DNA from: Tenebrio molitor
Taxonomy: Eukaryota; Arthropoda; Insecta; Coleoptera; Tenebrionidae
Length of the DNA: 64,000 nucleotides
Direction: 5' to 3'
Assembly: GCF_963966145.1 (NCBI RefSeq)
Contig: NC_091054.1
Coordinates: forward strand, 4,588,001 to 4,652,000
The notes beneath the pieces are model-generated. The model had not been told where the DNA came from, ran no database searches, and worked only from the letters and a program-made list of their open reading frames with translations. The translations under genes were made by a program, and so were the position numbers. This document shows, piece after piece, positions 32,390 to 43,530 of this stretch. Each line of letters starts with the position of its first letter. Position 1 is the first letter of the stretch.

Positions 32390-32863
32390 CTGAAAAAGCG
32401 ATTTCAGTCAGTACAAAAAAAACTAATCACAATAACCACAAAATATACAAGCGTTATCTACAGCATGAGTCAACTAAAACATGTCAGTCGTATAAAATAG
32501 AAACTAAACTATAATTTGAAAAATTTTTGTGGTAAATTTAATGTGTGGTACCCTCTCATTGTATGTACGTTTTTTTAGGATTCTGTGATAACCCTGTTAC
32601 GAGACATTAATTAAAACAAGACGACAAAAGAAATTGTAGAAAAATCTAACTTTTTGCATTCAGTTTCTGTTTTAGACGACTGACCTGTTTTAGCTGACTC
32701 ATGCTGTATATAGTATACACCCTGTATTTGTCACTTTTGATTTGTTACATCTAGTACAGACACGACTTTATTATTATGTATTATTTAGTTGCAACATGCT
32801 CTATATTTTATTTTTGATCATTACGAGATATTTTAAATATACATAAATATAACAAATACTCAC
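32390..32863 (-). other. 5' UTR intron of ZNF-C
   Basis: This 474-nt intron has the same donor (GTGAGT) and acceptor as the paralogues. It carries a private inverted-repeat insertion at about 32452-32727 (ends CAGCATGAGTCAACTAAAAC and its near-complement). The leader exon lacks a stretch of about 40 bp present in ZNF-A and ZNF-B. Confidence 0.6.
32452..32727. mobile_element. Short inverted-repeat element in ZNF-C intron
   Basis: The left end contains ACAGCATGAGTCAACTAAAA and the right end contains TTTTAGCTGACTCATGCTGT; both lie inside intron sequence that is continuous in ZNF-A and ZNF-B. The exact ends are uncertain by several bases. Confidence 0.55.
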
Positions 32864-32932
32864 CATTGATTCCCTTTAGTTTTCAATTACGTGGGTTTAA
32901 CCTGCAAGCATTACCAAAATTTAAAACAAAAC

Positions 32933-33221
32933 GGTCATTGTTCACTTTAGCTACTTCTGGAATTTTCCCGTTTATTCTGGCTAGCCAGCCTCAGGGCGTC
33001 CCGTCCTCCTACATCGTTTTCCACCACTCAAATCTTGTGCAAATGAATCTTCCTTGCCCTTTAGTTATAGACATTGGCGCGACCTTGAAACACAACAAGA
33101 GAGGAAAAAAAGGCATTTGCACAAGGTTTGAATGGTAGGAAACGATTTAGGAAGACGCCCTGAGGCTGTCTAGCCAGAAAAAACGTGAACATTCCAGAAG
33201 TAGCTAAAGTGAACAATTACC
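32933..33221. mobile_element. MITE, GGTAATTG-type (copy 3)
   Basis: This copy is 289 bp, the same length as copy 1. The left end is GGTCATTGTTCACTTTAGC and the right end reversed is GGTAATTGTTCACTTTAGC. TTTAAAAC follows the right end (33222-33229) and also lies at 32920-32927, five bases before the left end, consistent with an 8-bp duplication plus a small later change. It inserted into the upstream sequence shared by the zinc-finger units. Confidence 0.72.
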
Positions 33222-33252
33222 TTTAAAACAGCAACAGCCTTCATATCGTACA

Positions 33253-33530
33253 GGGTGTTTTTTTTTAAATCTGACGTCGAAGACTCGATTGCGAATGAAC
33301 CACTCGTCTTAAAAACACTGATTTTTTCAAACTGCAGACTAAAAACACAAACAATGGAAAAAGTGAGGTTAAATTTAAACAGCTGATCAACCACTCGTCT
33401 TAAAAAAAGACTGATTTTTCAAACTGGATGCATATTAAAAACACGCAAAAAGTGAGGTTAGAGACAGCTGATCAAAGTTTGTAATCCGGTGGTGCGTTCA
33501 CAATTGACTCTTTGATGCGAAATTTAAAAA
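33253..33530. repeat. MITE-derived sequence upstream of ZNF-C
   Basis: This starts TACAGGGTGTTTTTTT and contains GACGTCGAAGACTCGATTGC and two copies of an AAAAAGTGAGGTTA-type segment (about 33357 and 33447), so it has an internal duplication. It is related to 28613-28815 and to the TCGGGTGTTC family. Confidence 0.5.
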
Positions 33531-33584
33531 AACAGCCGTTACAACATTGTTTGCATACCACAAGGCACAAAAAGCGATTGTAAC

Positions 33585-33835
33585 GGTAATTATACACTTT
33601 AGGTCGACAAATCTGACGCATGCGCAAATGATTGAATCTCACGCGGATTTTGCTAGCGATGTTACCATATTGTTTAATAACAATTTATTTTAAATATTTA
33701 AAGTATCTAAAAACAGACAATGCTTCATGCTGGATCCGTATATATTGAGCCCAGTTTTAAATTCACTGAATTTTGGAATTTGGGAGTTCCATTTGCGCAT
33801 GCGTCAGATTTGTCGACCTAAACTGTATAATTACC
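33585..33835. mobile_element. MITE with GGTAATTATACA ends and 8-bp target duplication
   Basis: This 251-bp element has inverted repeats of about 50 bp (GGTAATTATACACTTTAGG and on through TCGACAAATCTGACGCATGC). Exact direct repeats ATTGTAAC flank it (33577-33584, 33836-33843). Its outermost 18 bases are close to those of the GGTAATTGTTCACTTTAG family, so both may be moved by one transposase. Confidence 0.85.
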
Positions 33836-34351
33836 ATTGTAACTACTTATCCATAAATCTATAGTAAAACATCTTATAACGTATAACTTGCCTGATCAAG
33901 GTCCTACTAACTAGTGCCTAGTGCGCACGTGCAGTCGTGCACAATACCTAGCGCTATTGAGGACAGCAAAATATATAGCTATTTACCCTTTACAAAGCAA
34001 ATCTTTCACAGTTTCACATCTATCAAAGACCTTCTGCAGTAGTTGTAATTATGGATGAAAATAAATATTATTTCATTGACTTTCCTAGTAATAAAAAAAT
34101 GCAAGAAATTTTTAATTCGTACACAGAACGTACTTTTATATTTATTGCTAATTATGATTGTGTTAAATTTGATGAGTGTACCTCCTATGAAATCAAAACG
34201 ACACGGAATTATTAATGAATTATTTCCTGGCGTTCCATCTGATGTAAATGGTGTCTTTTGATATAAAAATGGAATGTTGTACTTTTTTTAAAAGAAAAAC
34301 AACCAAATAATTTTATGAGTATGGTCAATTTTGAAATGTGTTAATAGTACG

Positions 34352-35137
34352 AGATCCCACTGCATGATTTCTACGTTCATCTGTTTTTTAATCAAAATAC
34401 AATTTTTATAGATAATTATGAGTAGAGAAATACGTTTCTGCCGGGTTGCCTATCAAAATATGGCCGCAAGTATTTTTTAATTAAAATTAAATTAATTATT
34501 TTTTTCCAAACAGTTTCGTTCACTTGTTTTTAAGATAAATTATAATTCATTTCAAAGAGACATGTGTAAAGAACTTGAAAAGTTTTGGTTGCCATTTCTC
34601 AGTTGCCAACTTCACGTCATTTTTGCTCAATTAGATAGCGTCATTTTTATTTTAACCACGCACAATGCATCCTTATCTGATGCACGGTGTGGTGCGCTAA
34701 CTCTCTTTCGCTCTTATCTATCTTTAACAGTTACCCCTATTTGCGGCCACTTTTCCATAAGCAACCGTATTCCATCGTGTAGAGAAAAAAATTGGCTTTA
34801 ATTTGATATATAATTTATGAGGATACGTTATGAAGTTATAAATTAAACAGAGAGGTGCATGTTTACACCCGGTTGCCAAGGGGTTGCGGCCAACTGAGAA
34901 ATGGCAACCCAAACTTTTCAAGTTCTTTACACATCTCTCTTTGAAATGAATTATAATTTATGTAAAAAACAAGTGAACGAAACTGTTTGGAAAAAATTAA
35001 TTAATTTAATTAAAAAATACTTGCGGCCATATTTTGATAGGCAACCCTGCAGAAACATATTTCTCTTTCATAATTATCTATAATAATGGTATTTTGATTA
35101 AAAAACAGATGAACGTAGAAATCATGCGGTGGGATCT
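34352..35137. mobile_element. Foldback element, long inverted repeats
   Basis: Arms of about 260 bp (34352-34615 and 34870-35137) face each other around about 250 bp of unique sequence. The ends read AGATCCCACTGCATGATTTC and, reversed, AGATCCCACCGCATGATTTC. There is no transposase frame. The target duplication is not clear. Confidence 0.75.
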
Positions 35138-37459
35138 TAGACTATAATAAAGGCTGGTCCATTCGATTCTAGTATTTTCAATATTCACTGTCCAAATGTG
35201 TTGGAACAATTGAAAAGAAAACTTGATTAAATAAACAGGCTTCATATAGTTTTGGAACTGATTAAAACTTTTTATGCAAATTAAAAAAGTTCAGTTTTGT
35301 TGACGTTGAACGTAAAAAATTGAATTATATTTTGGCTCTCGAGATATGCAACACAATATACAACCTTACAGGCAGGACTGGTAGTGACCAGAGATGCAAA
35401 GTGAGAACACAATGTTAGGTATACCTAACGTGTATTTTTAACCCAAAAAAAGTTGTCAAAACACTGATAACTTTTTTATTTCCAGACAAAAACCTCCTAG
35501 AACATTGGCGGGAGTATCAAGAGAATAAAAGAAAAATTAAAATTACACAGATAGCTGCGAATAACTGCCGTTGTAGTTTAGCGACCAAACATCCTTTCCT
35601 GCAACTAAAAAGAAACTGAAGAAATTGAAGTCCGTCACAACGGCAGTGACAAGGTCACCAGTGGTAATACCATGACCATCGCTAACAATACATGTAAGGT
35701 TTATAGAAAATGTAGAACTTTTGTATTTCAATTTCTCTCTTTCTCTCCAGGCAGCAGTGATGTCTTTGGAGAGTATTTTAACGCAATAAAATGTTTTAAT
35801 CTCATTTTATATACCTACATTGCATCTGAAAAGTCCAGCAGTGGAAATGAAGAAAATGTTTTGTGAATATTATGTACATAATTGAAAATAAAATTAAGTC
35901 AATAGTTTCCGAGTTTTTTTTTTTTTTAATGCACCTAACTGATTAGTGAAAGTACATCACAATAACATCAGTGTTTTCTACGATCTACGTATATTGGCGT
36001 AATTTTTCAAAAACATCAGATTTCTCTTTTCTTGCTCAAAGTACAAAATCCTATTCACAATCTGCTTTATACTCTCCATAACACATAGAATAAATTAATC
36101 TTTCCCAAATGTTATCTCATTGATTTGTGATGGTGATCACACAAAACTTTTAAAGAAAAAAGTTCAAAGCAGCGTTGTCGAAATCTTCTGCTTTAAATTT
36201 TATGAATCACTTCCTCATGGCTGAGAGCTCAGCACGTTATCGTCAATAAACGTTAAGCACTAAACTCTCATCTTTCAAGTTGCACATTTTTATTTTTTAC
36301 AGTTTTGATCACTTAAACCTGTTCTGCTGGGTTCGAGTCACCCACTGAAAAATCGTTACGAGCTCCCCAGGAACCTAATAAACAAACTGTTTCGTCACTT
36401 TTGCAACAAACTCTGTAGTCAATATCAACACTCTTTCACTTCTGCCATGCAACAAACGAACATGCAATAAGCAAGTCTGGCAATACTGACTTTGTATTTC
36501 ACATTGATGGCAAAAATTCACAAAATAAAGTTCCGCCAATATGTTTCCTTTCACGTCTTTGAGCTGGTTTCGACATTAAATAAACGTAAACTTTGTATCG
36601 CACTACTAAAAAAATTTGGAACTCATCTTTCGGAAAACATTTCACGAAAAATGGGAAGAGAAAAAATATTACAAAAACCATGACATGAAATACAAAAAAA
36701 AAACAGTCAAAATCTACGATGAATTAAATAAAGTTCGCATGTCATTCCTTAAATTTAATTTTGTTAGCTGTTATGACTGTTATGAGGAATTATTTCAAGA
36801 ACATGTTTTCGTAGAAGCGGCCGACGATTCCTATGACGACGTTCACCAAGTAATAAAGAAAATTGTATATTTTTTTTATTCATAGTTTACTTTCGCTATT
36901 GTTTCTTTATCGCACCGTAGATATAATAGTTCTGTTTGACGGTCTTGTTTGAAATAAAAATATACACGCCTTTGATTGTAAATCTTGAATAAACAAAATT
37001 TACAATGTTCAACACAAATAGAGTACTTCTAAAAATTAGCACCGGTAGTACTGTATTATCCAAATATTTTTGTTATGTTTTACCGCAGAACTGTTATAAA
37101 TATTTCGGACGATATTTCATACCAATCAAACCATTGTCAGGGAACCGCATCATTTTCTCACATTCAGTTTTATGCTTATGCAATGGCTCAGTTTATGAAT
37201 GATATTTTATCATGCAACTCATAATACCGTCATAGTTTGAGTAACAATTTCTTTATTTCCAGAAACAATGAACAGTTACTCATAATAATTTAAAGATTGA
37301 ATTTGTTAACGATACGTTTTATTCCAAACTCGTGAGTATAATGGGTTGCCTACCCAGTATTTAAAATTTGTGTGAAATTCTTTACACATGAAAAATATTC
37401 AATTGACTGTAATAAAACGAACACCATTAGAACGCAATTTTAGTGATTTTAATTATTCA
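35138..37459. other. Gene-free stretch with unassigned open frames
   Basis: No gene is supported. Two stretches read somewhat like coding sequence but match nothing I know: minus-strand 35731-35543 (IVSDGHGITTGDLVTAVVTD) and plus-strand about 36700-36852 (CYDCYEELFQEHVFVEAADD), the latter ending at a possible donor. Confidence 0.35.
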
Positions 37460-38515
37460 ACTATCCCACCTCCACCCGGCGGCACGGCAATTTTGCCGGA
37501 GTACATACACTATTACGGATATTACTATCAAGTAATAGTGCAGTGCTTATCAACATAATTACCGGCGTCTTGCCTCCGCATTTTGACTTTGTTGTGTATT
37601 ATGTTCTGTGTCAATGTTAAGGAACTTCCTCACGATGTGACATGAGTATAATAATATACCTTTTTGAATTTCAACTACCAATGTGTTATCTAAATCCAGA
37701 ATTTTTAAATTTTTAAAAAGAGATTGCGGTACTATTCCCGTTGCTGAAATTACAAGTGGTAAAATCGAAATTTTTTCTAAACACCAAAGATTTCTCATAG
37801 CAACGGACAGCTCTAAATATTTATTAATTTTTGTGTTATATGTCTGTTATATTATGTGAATTTGGAACAGCTATATCTAAAAGATATGCTTGCTTTTGTT
37901 GTTTATTTAAAATAATAATGTCTGGTCTGTTATGCTTAATATGAATGTCAGTTAAAATTGTTCTATCAAAATATAACTTGTAACTGTCATTTTCCAAACA
38001 ACTTTCTGGTGTATAACTATAATGTGGTTGTGTATTCTTTAATAAATTGAATTTAACAGCTAAATTCATGTGTATAATTTTAGCGAATATATCGTGTCGT
38101 TTTTTATATTCGCTTTGAGCCAAAACGGTGCAAGAAGAAATAATGTGTTCAATTGTTTCCCCTTCAGTTCCGCAAATCCTACATTTATCAATTATCGATT
38201 GTAAACCGCATATGTGTTTTTTATAATTTCTTGTATTTATAACACGATCTTGTATTGCAAATATAAAACCCTCCGTCTCAGGGTGAATATTTGATTTCTT
38301 AAGCCATGCATGAGATGCCTGAATATTAACTTCTGGTTGTTCCAGTTCTTTAAAGTATCTCCCATGTAAAGACTTCTGTTTTATATTTGCTATTGTGTCA
38401 GGTATATTTGGCTTAACAATGTCTGAAATTATATTATCACTTAAATTTAAAGGTGTGTAGCCTTTATCGGCTGAAACCAAAGCATTGAAAAAGGTGTTAT
38501 CATTATAAATATTGT
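37460..38515 (-). mobile_element. 5'-truncated LINE, C-terminal CCHC and restriction-like endonuclease
   Basis: The frame from 38480 reads through CRICGTEGETIEHIISSC (C-x2-C-x8-H-x4-C) and RPDIIILNKQQKQAYLLDIA (PD...D endonuclease core), the tail order of R2/NeSL-type non-LTR elements. A frame change at about 37838 separates it from the last 79 codons (37798-37559, SILPLVISATGIVPQSL). An 11-bp duplication TTAATTATTCA flanks the insert (37449-37459, 38516-38526). The reverse transcriptase part is missing, so the copy is dead. Confidence 0.78.
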
Positions 38516-38566
38516 TTAATTATTCATGATAAATCGTAATACCTAATACAATTTGTCACAATAAAT

Positions 38567-38898
38567 CTTTGGTGTTTAGAAAAAATTTCGATTTTACCAC
38601 TTGTAATTTCAGCAACGGGAATAGTACCGCAATCTCTTTTTAAAAATTTAAAAATTCTGGATTTAGATAACACATTGGTAGTTGAAATTCAAAAAGGTAT
38701 ATTATTATACTCATGTCACATCGTGAGGAAGTTCCTTAACATTGACACAGAACATAATACACAACAAAGTCAAAATGCGGAGGCAAGACGCCGGTAATTA
38801 TGTTGATAAGCACTGCACTATTACTTGATAGTAATATCCGTAATAGTGTATGTACTCCGGCAAAATTGCCGTGCCGCCGGGTGGAGGTGGGATAGTGT
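38567..38898 (+). mobile_element. Second 3' end of the same LINE, opposite orientation
   Basis: This matches the last 330 bp of the neighbouring copy in reverse (ends GGGATAGT). ATAAAT occurs at both borders (38561-38566, 38899-38904) and may be its target duplication. Together with the first copy it creates a long inverted repeat (37460-37790 against 38567-38898). Confidence 0.7.
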
Positions 38899-38904
38899 AT
38901 AAAT

Positions 38905-39953
38905 GATTTCGCTGAACTCTTTAATTTTTGTAGTTTATGTGATTTGGCACATAATCAGATAAAATGACACTTTTACCTTGTCATTTGAGTGACACAATTT
39001 GTCACTTTTATGACGTTTGAAGATAAAAGTTTTTTTTTGTCAATGTGACTTGTGACTGCTTAATCCAATGGATTTTGTAATTTGGGCATAAAAAAGAGAT
39101 AAAGGCTGGCCATGGAAAATAAAATTTATGAACACGTGGTGCGTAACTTAATAAAATGTCACTTGTCAATTTTGACGCTTATGCATATTTTATTTAAAAA
39201 ATGGTTTTCACTCGAAAATACAAACTATTCATGACAGAATTCTATTTTCGAAATGGAAACCAAGAAAATGTTGACTGGGTTTACCATACACAACTTTGTT
39301 GAAGTTTCGGCAAAGCTTCTCTTCATTGCAGGTGTTAGTATGATTGAGCCTACGACGTAGTTTTCCGAAGTTTTCTTTTCCAAAGCCGCCCCTTATCTCT
39401 TTTATTGTACAAACTTTCACAGGATGCTAACTTTAAGACAAAATTAAATTATGGAATAAGAAATTTTACTTAAATTTATTTAAATTGAATAAAATGAAAA
39501 AGTGGTCTAATATGCTGGGTATTTTTGAGTCTATTAATTGGAATAAAAAAAGTAAGCTTCAGAGGAAGCCGATTAATTTGTTGACATTGGAACCTGTTTG
39601 TGGTATTGGTACACGCCTAGGTAATTCACCTCTTATTCAGGTAAGTTGGAAAAGGTTAATTTCGCATTCACAACGCCTAGAATAAAATATTTTTTAAACA
39701 AATATTATCTTTCCAATTCAAACATCTTATAAATCGTAGAAAAATTCCTGAGAAGTCGCTGTAAAATCATGAGTAATTAAATAGGCGTATTTTATTTGTC
39801 CACATTTTTTGTTGCACAGTCATCGGGTATAGAAACATCAATAAATCGATTGAAATAACTCTTGGTCTTTGTTTTTTCTACAAATGATTATTCCGGCTGG
39901 TTGGAACAAACTTTGTTAACAATTTTGCTATTAAATGGTAAATTACTAGAGTA
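38905..39953. other. Gene-free stretch
   Basis: This is AT-rich DNA. An open frame at 39494-39640 ends at a good donor (CAGGTAAGT) but starts and continues nowhere recognisable. I see nothing else. Confidence 0.4.
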
Positions 39954-40468
39954 CCAGGGTGGTTCCTGACACAGAAATAAAAAAATAAGAAAATTGCGGA
40001 TCAGATCCGGCAAATATGAGGGTCGCTTTAAAGTGATATTACTGATAAGAGTAACGAAAATGTAGGACTGGAAATCAATTGAACATAATACTCCTCTGCG
40101 AACTGTGAATTATAAGCACTCTGGCAGAATTCTAAAAAAATATATTTCCATAACTACTCCTGCTGAGGTAATTGCGGAAATTTTTCGACGAAGTGGTGAA
40201 CATTTGTCTTACAAGCTTCTGTCATAAATTAAACTGTCAACTACAATGAAGAACCATATCGCGAACCAGTCTTGATACTGGATATGCAGGTGTATCTACA
40301 GTTGCGCTGATCCTTCACTCACATCCTGGTGGACAGCGAAGACGGAAAACTTCACACAAATATATATTGTTGTCAATCAATACATGACCTTTCGTTAACA
40401 CACAGTTGTTTATTTGTCAGTCAACAACGCCCCCCACACCAGGGTCAATAAATTACGAACCACCCTCG
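39954..40468. mobile_element. TA-target inverted-repeat element, CAGGGTGGTTC family
   Basis: The ends are CCAGGGTGGTTCCTG and, reversed, CGAGGGTGGTTCGTA, with TA on both sides (39952-39953, 40469-40470). It is non-coding. A relative is at 51944-52366. Confidence 0.65.
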
Positions 40469-40659
40469 TAGACCAGTAAATCTTATTTTTATTAAGTTTA
40501 TCGTACTGTGGACCACAATGTCGCATTTAATGCAACAAATGTCCCGGTTGAAGCCTACGCTCGCCATTTCTTGCGAAATCGGTAACAAGATTTATTTAAT
40601 TTCCACACTGTAAGTGCTTTTTTACGTTACAACTTAAAGATCAAAACTCTTTCAGATAA

Positions 40660-40915
40660 ATTTTTTTTTTCTTCGACACTGTCAGAATTTGAGAATTTTC
40701 TCCTGTGTGAACGGATTTTGATAAATGTCACCACTTGTCAAAACGAAACGTCAAGGTAATTAAAAAAAAAAAGTTGTTTTCAACTCGTTCGTGTGTAAAT
40801 TGGGCTCTTTATGGCATGAGTGGGCCAGGTTAAAACGCTCGTTTCACTCGCGTTTAAAAGGCTCACAAGTGCCATAAAGAGCCCAATTTACACACGAACT
40901 CGTTAAATGAACTAC
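40660..40915. repeat. Dispersed repeat with palindromic core
   Basis: It starts with GACACTGTCAGAATTTGAGA (also near 8800 and 54210), then GATAAATGTCAC and ACTTGTCAAAA, then a 123-bp hairpin (40782-40904). The hairpin arms are GTTCGTGTGTAAATTGGGC plus TCTTTATGGCA and the centre AAACGCTCGTTTCACTCGCG. A truncated copy lies at 54190-54435. Confidence 0.7.
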
Positions 40916-41111
40916 TATTGATGACGTCAAAGTATCATGCGTTCAAAGGAAAACCTGGACTGAGTAGGCGTTGAAAAAATAAACCATTTAGAACAGTGTA
41001 AAGTTTGAATTTCTCGCCGTTTGACACTAATGACATTTGTTTATGTTTAATCGGCACATGTTTGTTTTCAGCCCTTAGGTATTTGCTTCGAGAATAAGAA
41101 TCGTTAGTTAT

Positions 41112-41493
41112 TCTATTTTATTGTTTTCAACTGTCATAAATTCTCATTTTTCTCCTTTGTAAACTGCCTCTTAACTGCCCTAAAGCAAAATGAGCAGATA
41201 ACGAACCGTTGCCCTAGACAACATATTCAATGTTATATGTATTTCTGACAGATCTTGAAAAATTTGTCAAAACTGTCAAAAGCAATTGCAAAACCATTTT
41301 TAAAAGATTTGGAAGCTTCAGGGACGTCGTTTCAAACAATAAAATTTGGTATGCAACTCGTTTCTGGGTAAATTGGGCTTTTCTAATTGCCCTCGAGGCC
41401 TTAAAACCCTTGCTACGCTCGTGTTTTAATCTTGTCCCTTGGGCAATTAGAAAAGCCCAATTTACACAGAAACTCGTTGCATAAATAACTATT
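41112..41493 (+). repeat. Dispersed repeat with CGAGCG palindrome, copy 1
   Basis: It runs from TCTATTTTATTGTTTTCAAC to CATAAATAACTATT. The right part (41355-41480) is a hairpin with arms TGGGTAAATTGGGCTTTTCT and a centre GCTACGCTCG. A copy in reverse lies at 61263-61640. The flanking DNA (41040-41110 and 41494-41575) is itself a repeat that is uninterrupted at 56760-56935, so this is a discrete insertion. Confidence 0.75.
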
Positions 41494-42279
41494 TAATGTA
41501 AAACATTCCAAAGAACGAAAAAAAGAAAGATTTTTTGTTTGTAAGTTTTAGGTTAGCTGTCAACATGCTCTAAATACAACTGTCAATTTACACTTTAGAA
41601 AAGCAAAACAATTGACGGTTTCCAACGCCATCCCAGCCTAGGATTTCATTTGAACGCCGGATATAACATTTTAACAAACCGATTTCGATTCGCTTTCTTC
41701 GTTCACCCAGTATAAGCACACATCCATCGAGTTACTTTTTTAATCAATTCACGCTATTAGTGCTCCATTTAGAAGCTTTCGCAATTATTTGTGAACTGAC
41801 GAGGTGATAATTCCAAAAACCAGCTTTGAAGAATACGGTATTATTTTGTGGACATACTGTACAAACAAAACCCGTTGTAATTTTCACTTTCCTTGATTAC
41901 ACATAGCTGTATTATTATACCGTGCGTATTGAAGAGAAAATCGTTTTGGAACAATAAGAGAAAGAAAAGACCAGAACAACAAAGAAAACGAGCAAACTCT
42001 CAATTGTGCATTTTTGTCTTTCGCATTTTTTCGAAATATTTACCGTTTTTAATTGCAATTAGAGACGCCATCTTTTGATTGATCCAAGCACAATTCTGTC
42101 CAGCTTTGTGGAGAGATAAAATAACATCCACAATGGTTTCAAAAAAAATTGTGCGGAATTTTTTGGCAGCCATTTTTGAATATTTGACATTTCAAAATGC
42201 TTTCTTGTTAGCGAATTCCTTGGAGCAATGTCATTACTTTGGAAATTTTAGAAAACAATTCCTCACAGCATGACTAGTT

Positions 42280-43463
42280 GAGTGGCTTGTTAGTTCCTTA
42301 TTTTTGAATCCCGAGGCAAAAGTAATTGTACAGCGTGAAGAACACATTTGCCACACACTCATGTATGATATAATGATTATAATAAAGTCTTCAGCAGATG
42401 ATACTTGTTCGCTTCATTCATAATTTTCATTTGCACTTTTCTTCCTGACCGCAATCTCCGTAATTGTTCTACGAAAAGACCATCAAGACCAAATTCCGCA
42501 AGTCGCTTTTGATAATTACGAATATGCATTTTTTGCAGGACAGCAGGAAAAGGTGCAGGAACAAATAATGGTCAAGTATGCGGCTTTTTAATCAATTTGA
42601 ATTAATTGTGCACATTAGAATATTGTCATTGGTTGGGGATTTAAAAATTTTTCTAACCTTCGGTGCGGATTCGACAAGGTCCAATTAGGAAAGAACAAGA
42701 CAAGTTGCAGTTGTGTTTAAAAAATGCGTCGATCGATTGGTCAACGACTGCATTTATCAAAGAACGCACTGGTACCGCGCCGGTACCAATCTAGATTTCT
42801 ATTAAGATTTGCACTGTACCAACAGGTCAACGTTTTATTTTGTTGTTTGGTTTGCGAAAGAAAAATATGATTTGAGCCTCACCCGCACAGAACGGACTCA
42901 TTACTCGAAGACACCAAGAACAAAGAAATCGTCAACACGAAACGAACAGCAACAACAAAAACGGTACACCGCGAATTTTACATAAACAATTTGGTGTTGC
43001 ATGTCGAAAATGATTCTAATTTGAGATTGGCAACTTCCAGTTGGATCCCTGCAGTTTTTATCAGTGGTAGAAAGCAAGCGGTGCGTTTGTTGTGCAATTG
43101 TAGAAACTCCTTATCACGCCCACGTGTCGGCTTTCCTCTGGAGTTTTCCTCGGCGGCTGACCCAAATTTCCTCGACTTTTCGTCCGAAGTATCTTGCCCA
43201 AATCGTACACACATACTCGATTACCGACAGCTTTCTACCTCCGAGCCTTTTCAATAATACAGGTGAGCGTGTGTTAGCAGCGCGCCGAAGACAGTTACTT
43301 ATTTCTTCAGTACTCAGCAAGACTCCGTGGTGTTAAAGTGAGTGACTTGAACGCGCCGGCGAGCGGGAAAATATGAGAAAATTCAAGTGATCATTTCTAT
43401 ACTGAGTGTCCACGAATAGTGCCTATTTGAATCGAGTGCCCCGAAAGTGACCCTCCAGTGAAC
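42280..43463. promoter_or_regulatory. Presumed promoter and 5' UTR of the gene starting at 43464
   Basis: No recognised gene lies here. GC and CpG content rise from about 42720 towards the ATG at 43464, with a 19-bp inverted repeat TGGTACCG-CGC-CGGTACCA (about 42770-42788). The minus strand from about 42575 to 42400 is open and protein-like (LAEFGLDGLFVEQLRRLRSG) but unassigned. Confidence 0.35.
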
Positions 43464-43530
43464 ATGTTACAGCCGAGGAGGCGGAGAGCCCTTCTCCTGT
43501 TTTTCACGCTGCTTGTTGTCGCTAGCGAAG
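43464..43530 (+). CDS. First coding exon encoding a signal peptide
   Basis: The ATG at 43464 (A at -3) opens MLQPRRRRALLLFFTLLVVA followed by SEG. This is a classic signal peptide: basic n-region, a hydrophobic core of about 12 residues, and a small-residue cleavage region. The exon runs into a consensus donor GTAAGT at 43531, phase 1. No matching second exon is visible up to 64000, so the first intron must exceed 20 kb, which is common for insect cell-surface receptors and adhesion proteins. The gene cannot be named from 22 residues. Confidence 0.5.

Noticed and set aside
34051..34212. 53-codon open frame MDENKYYFIDFPSNKKMQEI...
   Set aside because: It is short, AT-rich, has no recognisable domain, and no splice partner was found.
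37460..38898. Interpretation as one DNA transposon with 330-bp terminal inverted repeats
   Set aside because: The arms are LINE 3' ends with coding content. The minus-strand copy has its own 11-bp target duplication inside the supposed element, so two insertions fit better.
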